64,000 nt of DNA from Burkholderia arboris. GTDB lineage: Bacteria > Pseudomonadota > Gammaproteobacteria > Burkholderiales > Burkholderiaceae. The notes beneath the pieces were generated by a model. The model was not told the DNA's origin and searched no databases. It saw only the letters and a list, made by a program, of their open reading frames with translations. The DNA lies in contig NZ_CABVPX010000005.1 in NCBI RefSeq assembly GCF_902499125.1, positions 248,001 to 312,000 on the forward strand. Direction: 5' to 3'. A program made the translations under genes and the position numbers. This document shows positions 1 to 8,833 of the stretch, piece by piece (the first letter of the stretch is position 1; each line of letters begins with the position of its first letter).

Positions 1-103
1 TACGGGCGCGTAACGGGCCGATTGCGGGGCCCGCGAGGCCGTTGAACGGGAGGGTTGGTGGTGACGCCCTCGGGCGTGCCGCACGGCCGTCCTGACGGCG
101 CGC

Positions 104-538
104 TCAATCCGGCGAGCAGACGATCGCGGTCAGGAACGGGAACGCCTGCTTGACGGTCGCGTCGCTGCCGGCCTTGCGCACGGCTTCTTCCACCGAACTC
201 TTCGTGCCGCGCACCACGACGCCGTAGGCCCAGTCGCCAATCGGCGTGCCGTCGCCCGGGCGGAAGATCGGGTCGTTCGCCTGATAGCCCAGCACGACAT
301 AGACGCCGAAACCGTATGCGGTCAGCGAGCGGTTCGTGCGGAACGCGTTCACGGAATTCGATTCGACGTGCATCGGCTCCGACTGGATGTCGCCGGCGGC
401 GAGCAGCGGCGCGACGAACTTGTGGCCGGTCGAATGGCAGTCGAGCGCATCGTCGAGCGCCTTGGCCGACGCGTGGCCGGCGGTCGCCAGCGCGAGCAGC
501 GACGCGCAGAGGGCGGTCTTGAGAATGTTGTTTTTCAT
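104..538 (-). CDS. small exported protein of unknown function
   Basis: 144 residues with a clear Sec signal peptide: a Lys-containing start, a hydrophobic stretch near residues 8-20 and an Ala-rich cleavage region (GHASA) near residue 24. The mature part has two cysteines and no motif I recognise; the segment from about residue 55 to 105 looks beta-rich (YGFGVYVVLGYQ, WAYGVVVRG). I chose the Met at 538 because it puts a compact signal peptide at the N-terminus; an in-frame Met at 565 would only add nine residues, and neither has a good ribosome site. It probably acts in the periplasm. I do not recognise the family. Confidence 0.6.
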   Translation of the reverse strand: MKNNILKTALCASLLALATAGHASAKALDDALDCHSTGHKFVAPLLAAGDIQSEPMHVESNSVNAFRTNRSLTAYGFGVYVVLGYQANDPIFRPGDGTPIGDWAYGVVVRGTKSSVEEAVRKAGSDATVKQAFPFLTAIVCSPD

Positions 539-706
539 GCGCGGGTGCGGGTTGTTCACGCGCATTATCGCGTGTTCCCGAAAGTGCCGCGCGCGGGTTG
601 CGGGCAGAGGCGCGTGCGTTGTCGCGTCGGCGCCCCAATGAATCCCTACAATGAATTGAAGTGCGCGAGCCGGGAATCCGTGCGGGTGGTTCAGGGCCCA
701 GAAACG

Positions 707-739
707 GAAAAGGGGCTACGGTGTTTAACCGTAACCCCT
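707..739 (-). terminator. rho-independent terminator of tRNA-Pro
   Basis: Read on the minus strand, an 11-12 bp stem (arms 728-739 and 711-722, one A/C-type mismatch) with a short T/A-rich loop is followed by TTTT. It lies directly after the 3' end of tRNA-Pro. Confidence 0.8.
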
Positions 740-747
740 TGATTCCT

Positions 748-824
748 TGGTCGGAGCGATAGGATTCGAACCTACGACCCTCTGATCCCAAATCAGATGC
801 GCTACCAGGCTGCGCTACGCTCCG
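748..824 (-). tRNA. tRNA-Pro(TGG)
   Basis: Minus strand, 77 nt including an encoded CCA. The acceptor arm pairs CGGAGCG with CGCTCCG, the T-loop is GTTCGAATC, and the anticodon loop TTTGGGA gives anticodon TGG, which reads CCA and other proline codons. A terminator follows at once. Confidence 0.97.
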
Positions 825-996
825 ACGAGCCAAAGATTATATCGGTACATATCCGATTCGGTCAATCACCGTCTGCAGGTAAATGCCGCGGCGGCGAACC
901 GGCCGCGATTTGACCGCGATTTGCGACAATCCAGCGGATGATCGGCCGGCCCGTGCGCATCGGCGCGCGGCCGCTCGCCGAAGCAAGGAGAACATC

Positions 997-1458
997 ATGA
1001 TGAACCTGATCCTGTGGCGCCATGCCGAAGCCGAAGACTACGCGACGAGCGATCTCGCGCGCCAGCTGACCGTCCGTGGCCGCAAGGACGCGCAGGCGAT
1101 GGCCAAATGGCTGCGCGGCCGGCTCGAAACGAACAGCGTGATCCTCGCGAGCCCGGCGGCCCGCACCGTGCAGACGGTCGAGGCGCTGACCGACCAGTAC
1201 CGGACCGTCGACGCGCTCGCCCCGGGCGGCAGCGTCGACGACGTGCTGGCGGCGGCCGGCTGGCCGGAGGGGATCGCACCGACGGTCGTGATCGTCGGAC
1301 ACCAGCCGACGCTCGGCAGCGTCGCCGCGCAGCTGATCGCCGGCGGCGACGACAGCTGGAGCGTCAGGAAGGGCGGAATTGTGTGGCTCGCAAGCCGCAC
1401 GCGCGACGGCAGCCGGCAGGCCGTTTTGCGGGCGGTATTGACGCCCGAACTGGTGTGA
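997..1458 (+). CDS. sixA: SixA-type phosphohistidine phosphatase
   Basis: 153 residues of the histidine phosphatase (phosphoglycerate mutase-like) fold. The catalytic RHAEAE motif is at residues 8-13 (His9 accepts the phosphate), the second conserved His is in VIVGHQPT near residue 107, and an arginine sits in ASPAARTVQT. SixA enzymes remove phosphate from histidine residues of phosphotransfer proteins; in E. coli the target is ArcB or the nitrogen PTS. The start is set by AAGGAG at 985-990; a second Met follows immediately at 1000. Monocistronic here, beside tRNA-Pro. Length is usual for the family. Confidence 0.9.
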   Translation: MMNLILWRHAEAEDYATSDLARQLTVRGRKDAQAMAKWLRGRLETNSVILASPAARTVQTVEALTDQYRTVDALAPGGSVDDVLAAAGWPEGIAPTVVIVGHQPTLGSVAAQLIAGGDDSWSVRKGGIVWLASRTRDGSRQAVLRAVLTPELV

Positions 1459-1628
1459 AGCCCGGCTGAATTGGTTTGAAGGGATTGATCATACGGTTTC
1501 GCAAGCTTTCTGCTAAAGTCATTTCGGCGACACGTCATTGAAAGGACACGGTCGTGCCACATAACGGTCACGGCCGATTACTACATTGGCGGGCATGTCG
1601 CCTTATTCCTTACGACCAGGAAAGCCTA

Positions 1629-2435
1629 ATGCGAGAACTGCCGACGCCTACGCTCCCTTTTGCCTCGCTGCCCCTCGACACGTCGCGGCGCCACCTGCCG
1701 CGCGCCAGTGAAACCGTCACATCGGAGTATCGCCTGCGCGCCGCATGGGCGCGTACGGAAGACGAGTTGCGGGAAGCCCAGCGCTTGCGCTATAGCGTGT
1801 TCGCCGAAGAGATGGGCGCGCAGGTCAGTGGCCCCTCCGGTCTCGACGTCGATCCGTTCGACGCGTACTGCGACCACCTGCTGGTTCGCGATCTCGACAC
1901 GCTGAAGGTTGTCGGCACGTACCGCGTGCTGCCGCCGCACCAGGCGGCGCGTGTCGGCCGTCTGTACGCCGAAGGCGAATTCGACCTGTCGCGCCTCACG
2001 CACCTGCGCGGCAAGATGGTCGAGGTCGGCCGCTCGTGCGTGCATAGCGACTACCGCAGCGGCGCCGTCATCATGGCGCTGTGGGGCGGTCTGGGCGCGT
2101 ACATGATGCAGAATGGCTACGAGACGATGCTCGGCTGCGCGAGCGTGTCGATGGCCGACGGCGGCCATTACGCGGCGAACCTGTACCAGTCGCTGTCGGC
2201 CGGGTCGCTGACGGCGCCCGAATATCGCGCGTTCCCGCACACGGCACTGCCGGTCGACGAACTGCAGACGGGCACTGTCGTCGCACCGCCGCCGCTGATC
2301 AAGGGCTACCTGCGTCTCGGCGCGAAGATTTGCGGCGCACCGGCCTGGGATCCCGATTTCAACTGCGCGGATTTCCTGACGCTGTTCCGCCTGTCGGACA
2401 TCAACGCGCGCTACGCCCGCCACTTCCTGGGCTGA
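1629..2435 (+). CDS. olsB: L-ornithine N(alpha)-acyltransferase (OlsB type, GNAT fold)
   Basis: 268 residues. The core (about residues 35-200) is the hemolysin-like acetyltransferase domain found in OlsB: an REAQRLRYSVFAEEMG block, the DHLLVRD strand, VVGTYRVL and the EVGRSCVH signature. OlsB attaches a 3-hydroxyacyl chain from acyl carrier protein to the alpha-amino group of ornithine, the first step of ornithine lipid synthesis at the inner membrane; OlsA then adds the second chain. No olsA lies next to it, so the gene stands alone, which is usual. The start at 1629 has AGGAAAG about 5 nt before it; the open frame extends further upstream but without a ribosome site. A very stable hairpin follows the stop. 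Confidence 0.85.
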   Translation: MRELPTPTLPFASLPLDTSRRHLPRASETVTSEYRLRAAWARTEDELREAQRLRYSVFAEEMGAQVSGPSGLDVDPFDAYCDHLLVRDLDTLKVVGTYRVLPPHQAARVGRLYAEGEFDLSRLTHLRGKMVEVGRSCVHSDYRSGAVIMALWGGLGAYMMQNGYETMLGCASVSMADGGHYAANLYQSLSAGSLTAPEYRAFPHTALPVDELQTGTVVAPPPLIKGYLRLGAKICGAPAWDPDFNCADFLTLFRLSDINARYARHFLG

Positions 2436-2475
2436 GCCGTCCGAATCGCGTCGCGCCCGTCGTGGCGCGCGCAAG

Positions 2476-2515
2476 CGAACGCCGCCGCGCGGTCAGTGCC
2501 GCGCGGCGGCGTTCG
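2476..2515 (+). terminator. long perfect hairpin after olsB
   Basis: Two perfectly complementary 17-nt arms (2476-2492 and 2499-2515), almost all G and C, around a 6-nt loop. No T-run follows, so it is a terminator-like or transcript-protecting structure rather than a classical intrinsic terminator. It lies 40 nt after the olsB stop. Confidence 0.6.
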
Positions 2516-2638
2516 TGTATCCGGTTGGCGAGTGCGTATCGGGCCCCGTTAATTTCAGCGATACGCAGCCGCTATCGTGCCGCAGGACGGTACGTTTGCG
2601 AACGGCCCGAGGGCGGGCCGGACCGCAGCGCGGCTCGC

Positions 2639-2809
2639 TCAGTGCTTGCGCCGCCAGTCGAGCAGGTGATGCTCCGCCATCCAGTGGTGGATCATCCCTT
2701 CGCCGTCATGGCTCCGCTTGTATTCGCGCGACTCGAAGTACGACAGCGCGACCAGCACCATCAGGCCGATGAACAGGCCGATGAGGCCTGCAATTTCCTC
2801 AGACGACAT
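2639..2809 (-). CDS. small single-pass membrane protein
   Basis: 56 residues. One transmembrane helix spans about residues 5-22 (GLIGLFIGLMVLVALSYF), followed by a charged, His-rich tail (EGMIHHWMAEHHLLDWRRK). The start is decided by AAAGGAGG seven nucleotides before the ATG at 2809; the open frame continues upstream but without a ribosome site. No family recognised; the His-rich tail could bind a metal or heme, but nothing proves it. Confidence 0.65.
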   Translation of the reverse strand: MSSEEIAGLIGLFIGLMVLVALSYFESREYKRSHDGEGMIHHWMAEHHLLDWRRKH

Positions 2810-2945
2810 GGCAGCCTCCTTTCCACGGCACAGCGCCATGCGTACATAGTAGGACATGCGCGGCGCGACCCTGAAACCGGATTTCCGCTAGACTCGGCGC
2901 GGTCCGGCGCGCGATAGGGCACGCCGCTTTCCGGAGCCATACCCG

Positions 2946-3122
2946 ATGACCCGTTTCATGCTGGCCGTGCTGGCCGCATCCCTCCTTGCCGCCTGCACCA
3001 GCGATCCTCGTCAGGCGCGCCGTGGCCACCCGCCGGAAGATCCGGCCGACTATCACGGCGTGCCGACCGACATGACGCCGCCGTCGATGCTCGACGCGCC
3101 GCCGCCGAAGCCGGTGCAGTAA
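2946..3122 (+). CDS. small proline-rich lipoprotein
   Basis: 58 residues. The signal sequence ends in a lipobox LLAAC with the acylated Cys at residue 17; the mature tail of about 40 residues is rich in Pro and Asp and has no recognisable domain. Ribosome site is weak. It is divergent from the small membrane protein at 2639-2809 and convergent with the MATE gene that ends at 3141. Function unknown. Confidence 0.6.
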   Translation: MTRFMLAVLAASLLAACTSDPRQARRGHPPEDPADYHGVPTDMTPPSMLDAPPPKPVQ

Positions 3123-3140
3123 CGCTCGCCGGGCCCGGTA

Positions 3141-4520
3141 TCAGGCGCGTGCCGTTGACGCGGCATGCGCGTCGGCGCCGATGTGCCGCAACAGCCCCGG
3201 CAGGTAGCACGCGAGCGTCGCGCCGCGCGCGGCCATGAACAGCAGCAGCGCGAACCAGAGTCCGTGATTGCCGAGCGTGCCGACGGCGGCGAGCGTGGCC
3301 GCGATGAAGATCGAGAACGACACGACCATCGCGCGCATCAGCGATTGCGTTTGCGTCGCGCCGATGAACACGCCGTCGAGCAGGAAGCCCCAGACCGACA
3401 CGATCGGCGAGATCGCGGCCCACGGCAGGTAGCGCAGCGCGACGGCACGGATCTCGGCCTGGTCGGTCAGGCGCGCGACGATCCAGCCGCCCGCCGCCCA
3501 GTAGACGAGCGCGAACAGCAGCGCGCCGAGTGCCGACCAGAACAGCGTGACGCGCACGGCCTGCCGGAATGCGCGACGGTCGCGCGCGCCGGCTGCCGCG
3601 CCGACGAGCGCCTCGGCCGCATGCGCGAAGCCGTCGAGGCCATACGCCATGAAGGTCTGGAAATTCAGCAGCAGCGCGTTCGCGGCAAGCGTCGCGTCGC
3701 CTTGTTTCGCGCCGAGGTGCGCGAACCAGCCGAAGGCGCCGAGCAGGCACAGCGTGCGCAGGAAGATGTCGCGATTGAGTACGATCAGCCGCTTGAGCGC
3801 GACGCGGTCGGCGAGCGCGCGTACCGCGAGCGGCGCCAGGCCGCGCGGGCGCAGCCGCCACAGTATCCACGCGCCGAGCGCGAAGCCGCATGCGTCCGCG
3901 GTGGCGGTCGCGGCGCCGATGCCGGCGATGCCCCAGCCGAAGCCGTACACGTAGAGCAGCACGGCGCCGATGTTCACCGCATTGATGAACACCTGCGCGA
4001 CGAGCGCGAGCCGCACGCGTTGCATGCCGAGCAGATAGCCGAGCACGACGTAGTTCGCGAGCGCGAACGGTGCGCTCCAGATCCGTGCATGGCTGTACGC
4101 GAGCGCCGTCGCGCGCACGGCATCGCTGCCGCCGAGCGCGGACAGCGCGAACGACAGCAGCGGCACCTGCAGCGCCAGCACCGCGGCGCCGAGCGCGAAC
4201 GCGACGATCAGCGCGCGCAGCAGGTTCAGGCGGATCCCGGCGTCGTCGCCGGCGCCGTGCGCCTGGGCGACGAGGCCGGTCGTCCCCATCCGCAGGAAGC
4301 CGAACCCCCAGAACACGAAATTGAAGAACAGCCCGCCGAGCGCGACGCCGCCGAGGTACTGCGCGCCGTCGAGGTGGCCCGCGACGGCCGTGTCGACCGC
4401 GCCGAGGATCGGCTGGGTCAGGTTCGCGAGGACGATCGGGAACGCGAGCGCGAGGACGCGCCGGTGCGTGACGGTGGCCGAGCCGGTGCCGGCCCCGTGC
4501 GGTAACGCGGATTCGGACAT
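3141..4520 (-). CDS. MATE family efflux protein (DinF-like)
   Basis: 459 residues with about 12 transmembrane helices arranged as two homologous halves, as in MATE exporters, which use Na+ or H+ gradients to expel organic cations. The N-terminal LALAFPIVLANLTQPILGAVDTAVAGHL is the typical first-helix signature of the DinF branch, with the conserved Asp of TM1 present. The start Met follows a short Ser-rich stretch at 4520. It lies 10 nt after the stop of the DUF2288 gene, so the two are probably cotranscribed. Substrate cannot be predicted. Confidence 0.88.
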   Translation of the reverse strand: MSESALPHGAGTGSATVTHRRVLALAFPIVLANLTQPILGAVDTAVAGHLDGAQYLGGVALGGLFFNFVFWGFGFLRMGTTGLVAQAHGAGDDAGIRLNLLRALIVAFALGAAVLALQVPLLSFALSALGGSDAVRATALAYSHARIWSAPFALANYVVLGYLLGMQRVRLALVAQVFINAVNIGAVLLYVYGFGWGIAGIGAATATADACGFALGAWILWRLRPRGLAPLAVRALADRVALKRLIVLNRDIFLRTLCLLGAFGWFAHLGAKQGDATLAANALLLNFQTFMAYGLDGFAHAAEALVGAAAGARDRRAFRQAVRVTLFWSALGALLFALVYWAAGGWIVARLTDQAEIRAVALRYLPWAAISPIVSVWGFLLDGVFIGATQTQSLMRAMVVSFSIFIAATLAAVGTLGNHGLWFALLLFMAARGATLACYLPGLLRHIGADAHAASTARA

Positions 4521-4530
4521 GGCGGACGCG

Positions 4531-4854
4531 TCAGGCGCGTTCCTGCACGCAGACCCATGGCGAGACGACGACCGCCCACAGCTCGGGGTTGCGCGCCGCG
4601 TAGTCGGCGGCGGTTTCGGACGGCATGCGCGCGACGAGGCCGGCCGACAGCCAACGCGTGACCTGTTCGGCATCGTCGCTGGCGACCGCTTCCGCGACGC
4701 TGACGAGATCGAGGTCGCGCGCGACGGACAGCAGCTTGCCCTGCGCGAAGAAGCGTTCGAGATCGCACCAGTCGATCTTGGCGGTCTCGCCGAGGAGTTT
4801 GGCGTAGAGCGGGCTGTGCGACGCGCCCGCGGCGGCGTGGTGTTCGGAGGACAT
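4531..4854 (-). CDS. DUF2288-type protein
   Basis: 107 residues, soluble, no signal peptide. The block IDWCDLERFFAQGKLLSVARDLDLVSVAEAVASDD near residues 26-60 resembles the DUF2288 family, small cytoplasmic proteins of unknown role common in proteobacteria. The start at 4854 is preferred over an upstream Met because the family begins close to this point. It is the first gene of a likely two-gene operon with the MATE exporter. Confidence 0.7.
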   Translation of the reverse strand: MSSEHHAAAGASHSPLYAKLLGETAKIDWCDLERFFAQGKLLSVARDLDLVSVAEAVASDDAEQVTRWLSAGLVARMPSETAADYAARNPELWAVVVSPWVCVQERA

Positions 4855-4927
4855 CGGATTCTTGGAAAGACTGCGTGGCGCCACTATAAACCATCCGGCC
4901 GGGCAGGCCGAGCGTGCGGCGGGCCGC

Positions 4928-6547
4928 TCACGCGTCGCGCAGCGCGCGGCGCACGATTTTCCCGGTCGCGGTCATCGGCAGGCTGTCGACGAACGCGATC
5001 GCGCGCGGATACTCGTGCGCGGCGAGCCGCGTGCGCACATGCGCCTGCAGCGCGCCGACGAGCGCGTCGTCGCCGGCGTGGCCGGGGTTCAGCACGACGA
5101 ACGCCTTGACGATTTCGGTACGCGTCGCGTCGGGCACGCCGACGACGGCCGCCATCCGCACCGCCGGATGCGTGAGCAGGCAGTCCTCGATCGGCCCCGG
5201 GCCGATCCGGTAGCCGGCGCTCGTGATCACGTCGTCGTCGCGGCCGACGAAGCGCACGAAGCCGTCGGCGTCGATCGTGCCCGTATCGCCGGTGAGCAGG
5301 TAGTCGCCCGCGAACTTGTCGCGCGTCGCGTCCGGGTTACGCCAGTATTCGATGAACATCACCGGGTCCGGGCGGCGCACCGCGATGCGGCCTTCCATGC
5401 CGGGCGGCAGCGGCGTGCCGTCCGCATCGACGATCGCGACCGCGTGCCCGGGCACTGCCTTGCCGATCGCGCCGGGCTGCGCGTCGAACAGCGCCGCGCA
5501 CGACGACAGCACCATGTTGCACTCGGTTTGCCCGTAGAACTCGTTGGTCGTCACGCCCAGCGCGTCGCGGCCCCAGGCGGTCAGCTCGGTGCCGAGCGAT
5601 TCGCCGCCGCTCGCGACCGATTTCAGCGACAGCGCGTAGCGTTCGCGCGGTGCCTCGACGGCGCGCATCAGCTTCAGCGCGGTGGGCGGCAGGAAGGCGT
5701 GGGTGACGCCGTGACGCGCCATCAGCGCGAACGCTGCGTCACCGTCGAATTTTTCGAAGCGGCGCGCGAGCACCGGCACGCCGTGATGCCATGACGGCAG
5801 CAGCACGTCGAGCAGTCCGCCGATCCATGCCCAGTCGGCGGGCGTCCAGAACAGGCGCGCGTCGCGCGGGAAGCATTGCTGCGACATCTCGACGCCCGGC
5901 AGATGGCCGAGCAGCACGCGATGAGCGTGCAGCGCGCCTTTCGGTTTGCCCGTCGTGCCGGACGTGTAGATGATCACCGCCGGATCGTCGGCGGCCGTAT
6001 CGGCCGGCACGAAGTCCGGCGTTTCGGCGGCAAGCGCCGTGTCGTAGCGCTGTACGCCCGGTGCGTCGGGCGCGTCGTCGCCGATGCAGTAGACGGTGTG
6101 CAGCGCCGGCAGTTGCGCGCGCAGCGGCGCGATTTTCGCGTAGCCGGCCGCGTCGGTCACGAGCGCGGCGGCCTCGCTGTTCGCGAGCCGGTACTCGAGC
6201 GCATCGACGCCGAACAGCGTGAAGAGCGGCACCGCGATCGCGCCGAGCTTGTAGGCGGCGAGGTGCGCAATGGCCGTTTCGGGACCCTGCGCGAGAAAGA
6301 TGCCGATCCGGTCGCCGCGTCGCAGGCCGGCTCGCGCAAAGCTGTTCGCGAGCCGGTTAGAAGCATTCTTCAGGTCGTCGAACGTGATCCGAAAAACGTC
6401 GCCTTGCGCCGTTTCGTGGATCAGCGCGAGGCGTCCGCTGCCGTCGGCCCATTTGTCGCAGACGTCCACGCCGATGTTGTAGCGCGCCGGAATGTCCCAC
6501 TGGAAGCGGGAGAGCAGGTCGTCGTAGCGGTCGGCGTCGGGCAGCAT
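4928..6547 (-). CDS. acyl-CoA synthetase (AMP-forming, acetyl/medium-chain type)
   Basis: 539 residues of the adenylate-forming superfamily. The motifs run in order: IIYTSGTTGKPKGALHAHR (P-loop, near residue 195), NEFYGQTECNM (near 340), LLTGDTG (near 420), GRDDDVITSAGYRIGPGPIE (hinge and C-terminal lid) and the catalytic lysine in TATGKIVRR close to the C-terminus. It would activate a carboxylic acid to its CoA thioester through an acyl-adenylate. Overall it is closest in style to acetyl-CoA/medium-chain synthetases; the actual acid is not predictable. Stands alone. Confidence 0.85.
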   Translation of the reverse strand: MLPDADRYDDLLSRFQWDIPARYNIGVDVCDKWADGSGRLALIHETAQGDVFRITFDDLKNASNRLANSFARAGLRRGDRIGIFLAQGPETAIAHLAAYKLGAIAVPLFTLFGVDALEYRLANSEAAALVTDAAGYAKIAPLRAQLPALHTVYCIGDDAPDAPGVQRYDTALAAETPDFVPADTAADDPAVIIYTSGTTGKPKGALHAHRVLLGHLPGVEMSQQCFPRDARLFWTPADWAWIGGLLDVLLPSWHHGVPVLARRFEKFDGDAAFALMARHGVTHAFLPPTALKLMRAVEAPRERYALSLKSVASGGESLGTELTAWGRDALGVTTNEFYGQTECNMVLSSCAALFDAQPGAIGKAVPGHAVAIVDADGTPLPPGMEGRIAVRRPDPVMFIEYWRNPDATRDKFAGDYLLTGDTGTIDADGFVRFVGRDDDVITSAGYRIGPGPIEDCLLTHPAVRMAAVVGVPDATRTEIVKAFVVLNPGHAGDDALVGALQAHVRTRLAAHEYPRAIAFVDSLPMTATGKIVRRALRDA

Positions 6548-6725
6548 CGCGTTGTCTCCTGGGTGTCGAACGTCGCGTCGGTCGCGCGGCTTACATCAGC
6601 GTTTCACGCAGACGAATCCACAATGGTGTCTGCTGATAGGGAATGTTCGGACTCGTCCAATAGCCAAGGCTCAGTGCACGATTCCACAATGACGCATAAG
6701 ATCACGACAAAACAGTGATGTGACC

Positions 6726-6845
6726 ATGGATTTGCTTCTGATAGCTGCGGGGTTCAGCCTGATCGGAATCGGTGTGCTGGTGGCGTTTGCTCGTCACGTC
6801 GATCCGTTGTCCGGCCGTTTCACCGGACGTCTGCGCAAGCGCTGA
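6726..6845 (+). CDS. very small membrane protein
   Basis: 39 residues: one predicted helix (LLLIAAGFSLIGIGVLVAFA, residues 3-22) followed by a basic tail ending RLRKR. Start ATG at 6726 has only a weak upstream GTGATGTGA-type site. It sits in the gap between the divergently placed acyl-CoA synthetase and the convergent NlpD-like gene. Function unknown; the reading frame could be fortuitous, but the helix followed by positive charges is typical of real small membrane proteins. Confidence 0.45.
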   Translation: MDLLLIAAGFSLIGIGVLVAFARHVDPLSGRFTGRLRKR

Positions 6846-6916
6846 CTCAACTTTTCCCGTTTTTCGCCGCGACGGCACGCGATGCGCGCCGGCATCGCGT
6901 GTCGCCTGTCGGGCGC

Positions 6917-7618
6917 TCAGCGCGCCGGCAGGTAGCGTGACGGGTCGATCGAGCGGCCGCCGTAGCGCAGCTCGAAATGCAGCGCGACGCGCTCGCTGTC
7001 GCTGTTGCCCATCTCCGCGATCGACTGCCCCTGTGTAACCGACTGGCCTTCCTTCACCAGCAGCGCGCGGTTGTGCGCGTAGGCGGTCAGGTAATCCGCG
7101 TTGTGCTTCAGGATGATCAGGTTGCCGTAGCCGCGCAGCCCGTTACCGGCATAGACCACCACGCCGGGCGCGGCCGCAACCACCGGCGTGCCCGGCGCGT
7201 TCGCGATGTCGATCCCCTTCGATTTCGAGCCGTCGAACGTGCGGACCACATTGCCGGCCGCCGGCCAGATCAGCGCAATGCTCGTGGCCGGCTTGACGGC
7301 CGATTCGACCGGCGCGGAAGGTGCCGGGCGCGCGCGGCCGGCGCTGCCGGTGCCGGTGGTCGACGGCGTCGATGCAGTGGTCGTGCCGGGCGGCGGCGCG
7401 ACGCGCAGCACCTGGCCGACTTCGATCGCGTCGGGGTTCGCCATCTGGTTCCAGCGCACGACGTTCTGTACCGACGTGCGGTTGTCGCGCGCGATCTTGT
7501 AGAGCGTGTCGCCACGTTCGACGCGATAGAAACCGGGGCCGACGGGCGCGGAGCCGCACGCGGCGAGCAGGGCGGCGCAGGCGGCTGCGAAGAGTCGCTT
7601 CGTTGTTGTTCCGAACAT
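6917..7618 (-). CDS. NlpD-type lipoprotein with LysM and degenerate LytM domain
   Basis: 233 residues. Lipobox LLAAC near residues 16-20; a LysM peptidoglycan-binding domain (YRVERGDTLYKIARDN, about residues 31-75); a Pro/Thr-rich linker; and an M23/LytM domain from about residue 120. The LytM domain keeps the NlpD sequence style (KGIDIA, VVYAGNGLRGYGNLIILKHN, LHFELRYGG, P-RYLP) but the first zinc-ligand position before GID is Lys, not His, so it should be inactive as a peptidase and act as an activator of cell-wall amidases at division. Start at 7618 follows GAGG; a TTG at 7630 is possible. Not beside rpoS here, unlike the classical nlpD, so it is probably a paralogue. Confidence 0.85.
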   Translation of the reverse strand: MFGTTTKRLFAAACAALLAACGSAPVGPGFYRVERGDTLYKIARDNRTSVQNVVRWNQMANPDAIEVGQVLRVAPPPGTTTASTPSTTGTGSAGRARPAPSAPVESAVKPATSIALIWPAAGNVVRTFDGSKSKGIDIANAPGTPVVAAAPGVVVYAGNGLRGYGNLIILKHNADYLTAYAHNRALLVKEGQSVTQGQSIAEMGNSDSERVALHFELRYGGRSIDPSRYLPAR

Positions 7619-7750
7619 TGAACCTCGCAAAACCCTGCCGCGCGTGACGCGGCAGGCAACACAAAACGTCCGATTTTAACGGGTTCGACCCGCGCACCGC
7701 AGTTTCGGTCGTTGCCGGGGCCGTCGCGTGCCGGTTCGGCGCGCGGCAAA

Positions 7751-8662
7751 TCAGCCCGCGAGCGGGGTCACGCGAATCCGCAGCGCGGCCGTTTCGGTCG
7801 CGCCCGGCGCGAGCATGCGCAGCCCGAGACCGTTGTGGATCGCGTCGGGCAGGCCGAGCCACGGCTCGACGCAATAGAAGTCCGACTCCGGTTTTTCGGT
7901 CCAGGTCGTGACCGCGTACCACGGGATCGAGCCCGGTACGTCGAGCGCGATCTCGATCGTGCGGCGGCGGCCCGGCATCACGATGCGCACCGACGTGGAC
8001 GGTTCGCCGTCGAGGCAGTGGAAGCGGTCGAGGATGTCCGGATTGTCGAGGCGGTAGTGCGCTTCGCCGGGTTCGAGCGGGCTGATCGAACCGTCCGGGC
8101 GCTGCTGGCAACGGCGGGTCGGCGGCAGCTCGAGCGTGGTGTCGGCCCGTTCGCCGTGCGGCAGCGCGAAATAGAAGTGGTGGCCGGCGTAGTAGGGCAG
8201 CGGTGTGTCGCCGCGATTGGTCGTCGTCAGCGCGACGTCGAGCGTGTGCGCGTCGGCCAGCCGGTAGGTCGTCTCGAACCGGAAATCGAACGGATAGCTC
8301 GCGCGCAGCGCGTCGGTTGCGTCGAGCGTCATCGACAGGGCGGCGCCGTCGGTCGACGGGTGCGCGTCGAACGGCAGGTCGCGCGCGAAGCCGTGCATCG
8401 GCAGGTCGCGGACCACGCCGGCGGTGTCGCGCCAGCGGCCGAGTTCGCCGTCGACGCGGTGGCGGCCGAGGAACGGGAACAACAGCGGATTGCCGCCGCG
8501 CACGCGTGCGAGGTTGCTCCAGTCGGCCGTTTCCGGCCAGAAGATGACCGGTTCGCCGTCGACGTGCCAGGACAGCAGGCGGCCGCCGAATTGCGGAGCG
8601 ACCCGGACGAGCGACGGGCCGGCGTGAAGTTCGTGGATATCGTGTTGCTGGAAAGTCGGCAT
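7751..8662 (-). CDS. aldose 1-epimerase family protein
   Basis: 303 residues of the galactose mutarotase beta-sandwich fold. Signatures: the early GGRLLSWHVDGEPVIFWP strand, the HGFAR motif near residue 109, YYAGHHFYFALP near residue 165 and the late Glu in YCVEPWLG near residue 265, which match the conserved His/His/Glu set. It interconverts alpha and beta anomers of an aldose or an aldose phosphate. Start at 8662 places the protein in line with the family; the longer frame upstream would add an unlikely Arg/Pro-rich leader. Stands alone. Confidence 0.85.
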   Translation of the reverse strand: MPTFQQHDIHELHAGPSLVRVAPQFGGRLLSWHVDGEPVIFWPETADWSNLARVRGGNPLLFPFLGRHRVDGELGRWRDTAGVVRDLPMHGFARDLPFDAHPSTDGAALSMTLDATDALRASYPFDFRFETTYRLADAHTLDVALTTTNRGDTPLPYYAGHHFYFALPHGERADTTLELPPTRRCQQRPDGSISPLEPGEAHYRLDNPDILDRFHCLDGEPSTSVRIVMPGRRRTIEIALDVPGSIPWYAVTTWTEKPESDFYCVEPWLGLPDAIHNGLGLRMLAPGATETAALRIRVTPLAG

Positions 8663-8833
8663 GGCGAATCGGGTTGGGCGGGTGGACGGAGCAACGCGCG
8701 TTCCATTATCGGGCCGCGACGGCTCGGGGAAAACCCTTCTCGGGAAATTGCGAGTTTTTAACATTGTCAACGGTCCGGATAATGCCTCTAAACCGGTGAG
8801 GTTGCCGGGTCATGACACTTCGAGGAGGGGGCC

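Noticed and set aside
3165..4505. Long frame opposite the MATE gene
   Set aside because: Arg/Glu/Ala-rich composition of an antisense shadow in high-GC DNA; the MATE reading frame has clear membrane helices.
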